The position numbers and the translations under genes were made by a program. From an uncultured Collinsella sp. (GTDB lineage Bacteria; Actinomycetota; Coriobacteriia; Coriobacteriales; Coriobacteriaceae): a stretch of 5,918 bases of DNA. Within the stretch, counting starts at the first letter, position 1, and each line of letters opens with the position of its first letter. Shown here piece after piece: positions 5,717 through 5,918 of the stretch. Under the pieces are notes generated by a model that did not search any database, was not told where the DNA came from, and was given only the letters and a program-made list of their open reading frames with translations. The stretch covers positions 1 through 5,918 of the forward strand of contig URWM01000110.1 of assembly GCA_900551655.1 (NCBI GenBank), in the 5' to 3' direction.

Positions 5717-5883
5717 CTTGCCATCTGGCCTTATTAGTCCAAAATTGCTGCTACCAAATCGGTAACAGTACTCATATTTGATGTTTTTTGGCCCAGCAGG
5801 TCTCCCTGCCTTAGCAAATCTAAGGCAAAACGGGTTCCAGACCGCTGAATCATGCCGCATAGGGCACGTCCGCAGTCCGGAAC
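5717..5883. other. Remainder of the interrupted element, then unassigned intergenic DNA; no gene recognised
   Basis: The first 77 bases belong to the element split by the IS. After its right inverted repeat there is a perfect 7-bp hairpin GCCTTAG / CTAAGGC (5808-5814 and 5820-5826, 5-nt loop) without a T tract, and an imperfect inverted repeat 5833-5845 / 5872-5884 (11 of 13 pairs). No start codon with a ribosome site and a sustained frame was found on either strand. Confidence 0.45.
5762..5793 (-). repeat. Right inverted repeat of the IS-interrupted AT-rich element
   Basis: Read on the - strand it starts GGCCAAAAAA and contains ATGAGTACTG, pairing with 4065-4096 at 26 of 32 positions. Joining the left part up to 4202 with 5717-5793 gives a pre-insertion element of 215 bp. 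Confidence 0.6.
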
Positions 5884-5918
5884 CTGTCTCTTATACACGT
5901 CTGACGCTGCCGACGAAG
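5884..5918. other. Nextera (Tn5) sequencing-adapter read-through at the contig end; not genomic
   Basis: CTGTCTCTTATACAC followed by a TCT-GACGCTGCCGACGA tail is the reverse complement of the Nextera read-1 adapter (Tn5 mosaic end plus primer tail). It agrees with all 33 bases (5884-5916) except G for A at 5899. The last two bases (AG) would be the start of an index. Native sequence ends at about 5883. Confidence 0.95.

Noticed and set aside
4260..5765. 501-residue + strand and 506-residue - strand frames over the IS
   Set aside because: Both are low-complexity Arg/Ala/Gly/Leu-rich shadows of the transposase caused by high GC. They lack motifs and run across the IS ends.
5808..5826. Perfect GCCTTAG/CTAAGGC hairpin as a terminator
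   Set aside because: No T tract follows it on either strand in the reading direction (it is followed by AAAAC on +), so it is noted only as a hairpin.

Overview
The window is GC-rich bacterial DNA with the look of a gut Coriobacteriia genome, most likely Collinsella or a close relative. This is a judgement from protein flavour, base composition and the GC-rich repeat behind the tRNA; no database was searched. It reads as an assembled contig rather than a slice of a finished chromosome. It begins inside a gene and ends in what is almost certainly a Nextera sequencing-adapter read-through (5884-5918), so about the last 35 bases should not be treated as genome.

Layout, left to right. On the + strand lie: the 3' part of a sugar PTS permease (end of EIIC, then EIIB) fused to a complete HAD-IIB (Cof-type) phosphatase (2-1480); a trans-polyprenyl diphosphate synthase (1596-2621); a protein with two peptidoglycan-binding repeats and an unassigned C-terminal domain, with no export signal (2760-3665); and a tRNA-Gln(UUG) with encoded CCA (3704-3778). 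The tRNA has its own -35/-10 promoter inside the 3' end of the preceding gene, and a terminator follows it. Then comes a gene-free stretch of about 480 bp (3779-4262). It holds a GC-rich, hairpin-rich repeat, a second strong terminator, two inverted look-alikes of a tRNA T-arm, and an AT-rich segment.

A complete IS256-family insertion sequence occupies 4203-5708 (1506 bp). It has 28-bp imperfect terminal inverted repeats, a perfect 8-bp target duplication CATTTCGA on both sides, and an intact DDE transposase on the - strand. The insertion has split an older AT-rich element whose ends (4065-4096 and 5762-5793) are 32-bp inverted repeats matching at 26 positions. Without the IS and one copy of the duplication it would be about 220 bp, the size and form of a MITE or small structured intergenic element. 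The last native stretch (5717-5883) has no convincing gene.

How the genes relate. The PTS-HAD fusion would couple sugar uptake and phosphorylation to a soluble phosphatase on one polypeptide. The prenyl synthase supplies isoprenoid chains for lipid carriers or quinones. The peptidoglycan-binding protein may be a cytoplasmic sensor or regulator of wall synthesis. The three are co-directional but separated by 115-138 bp gaps, so a single operon is not shown. The most distinctive points are the three-domain PTS-phosphatase fusion, the export-less peptidoglycan-binding protein, and the nested mobile elements.
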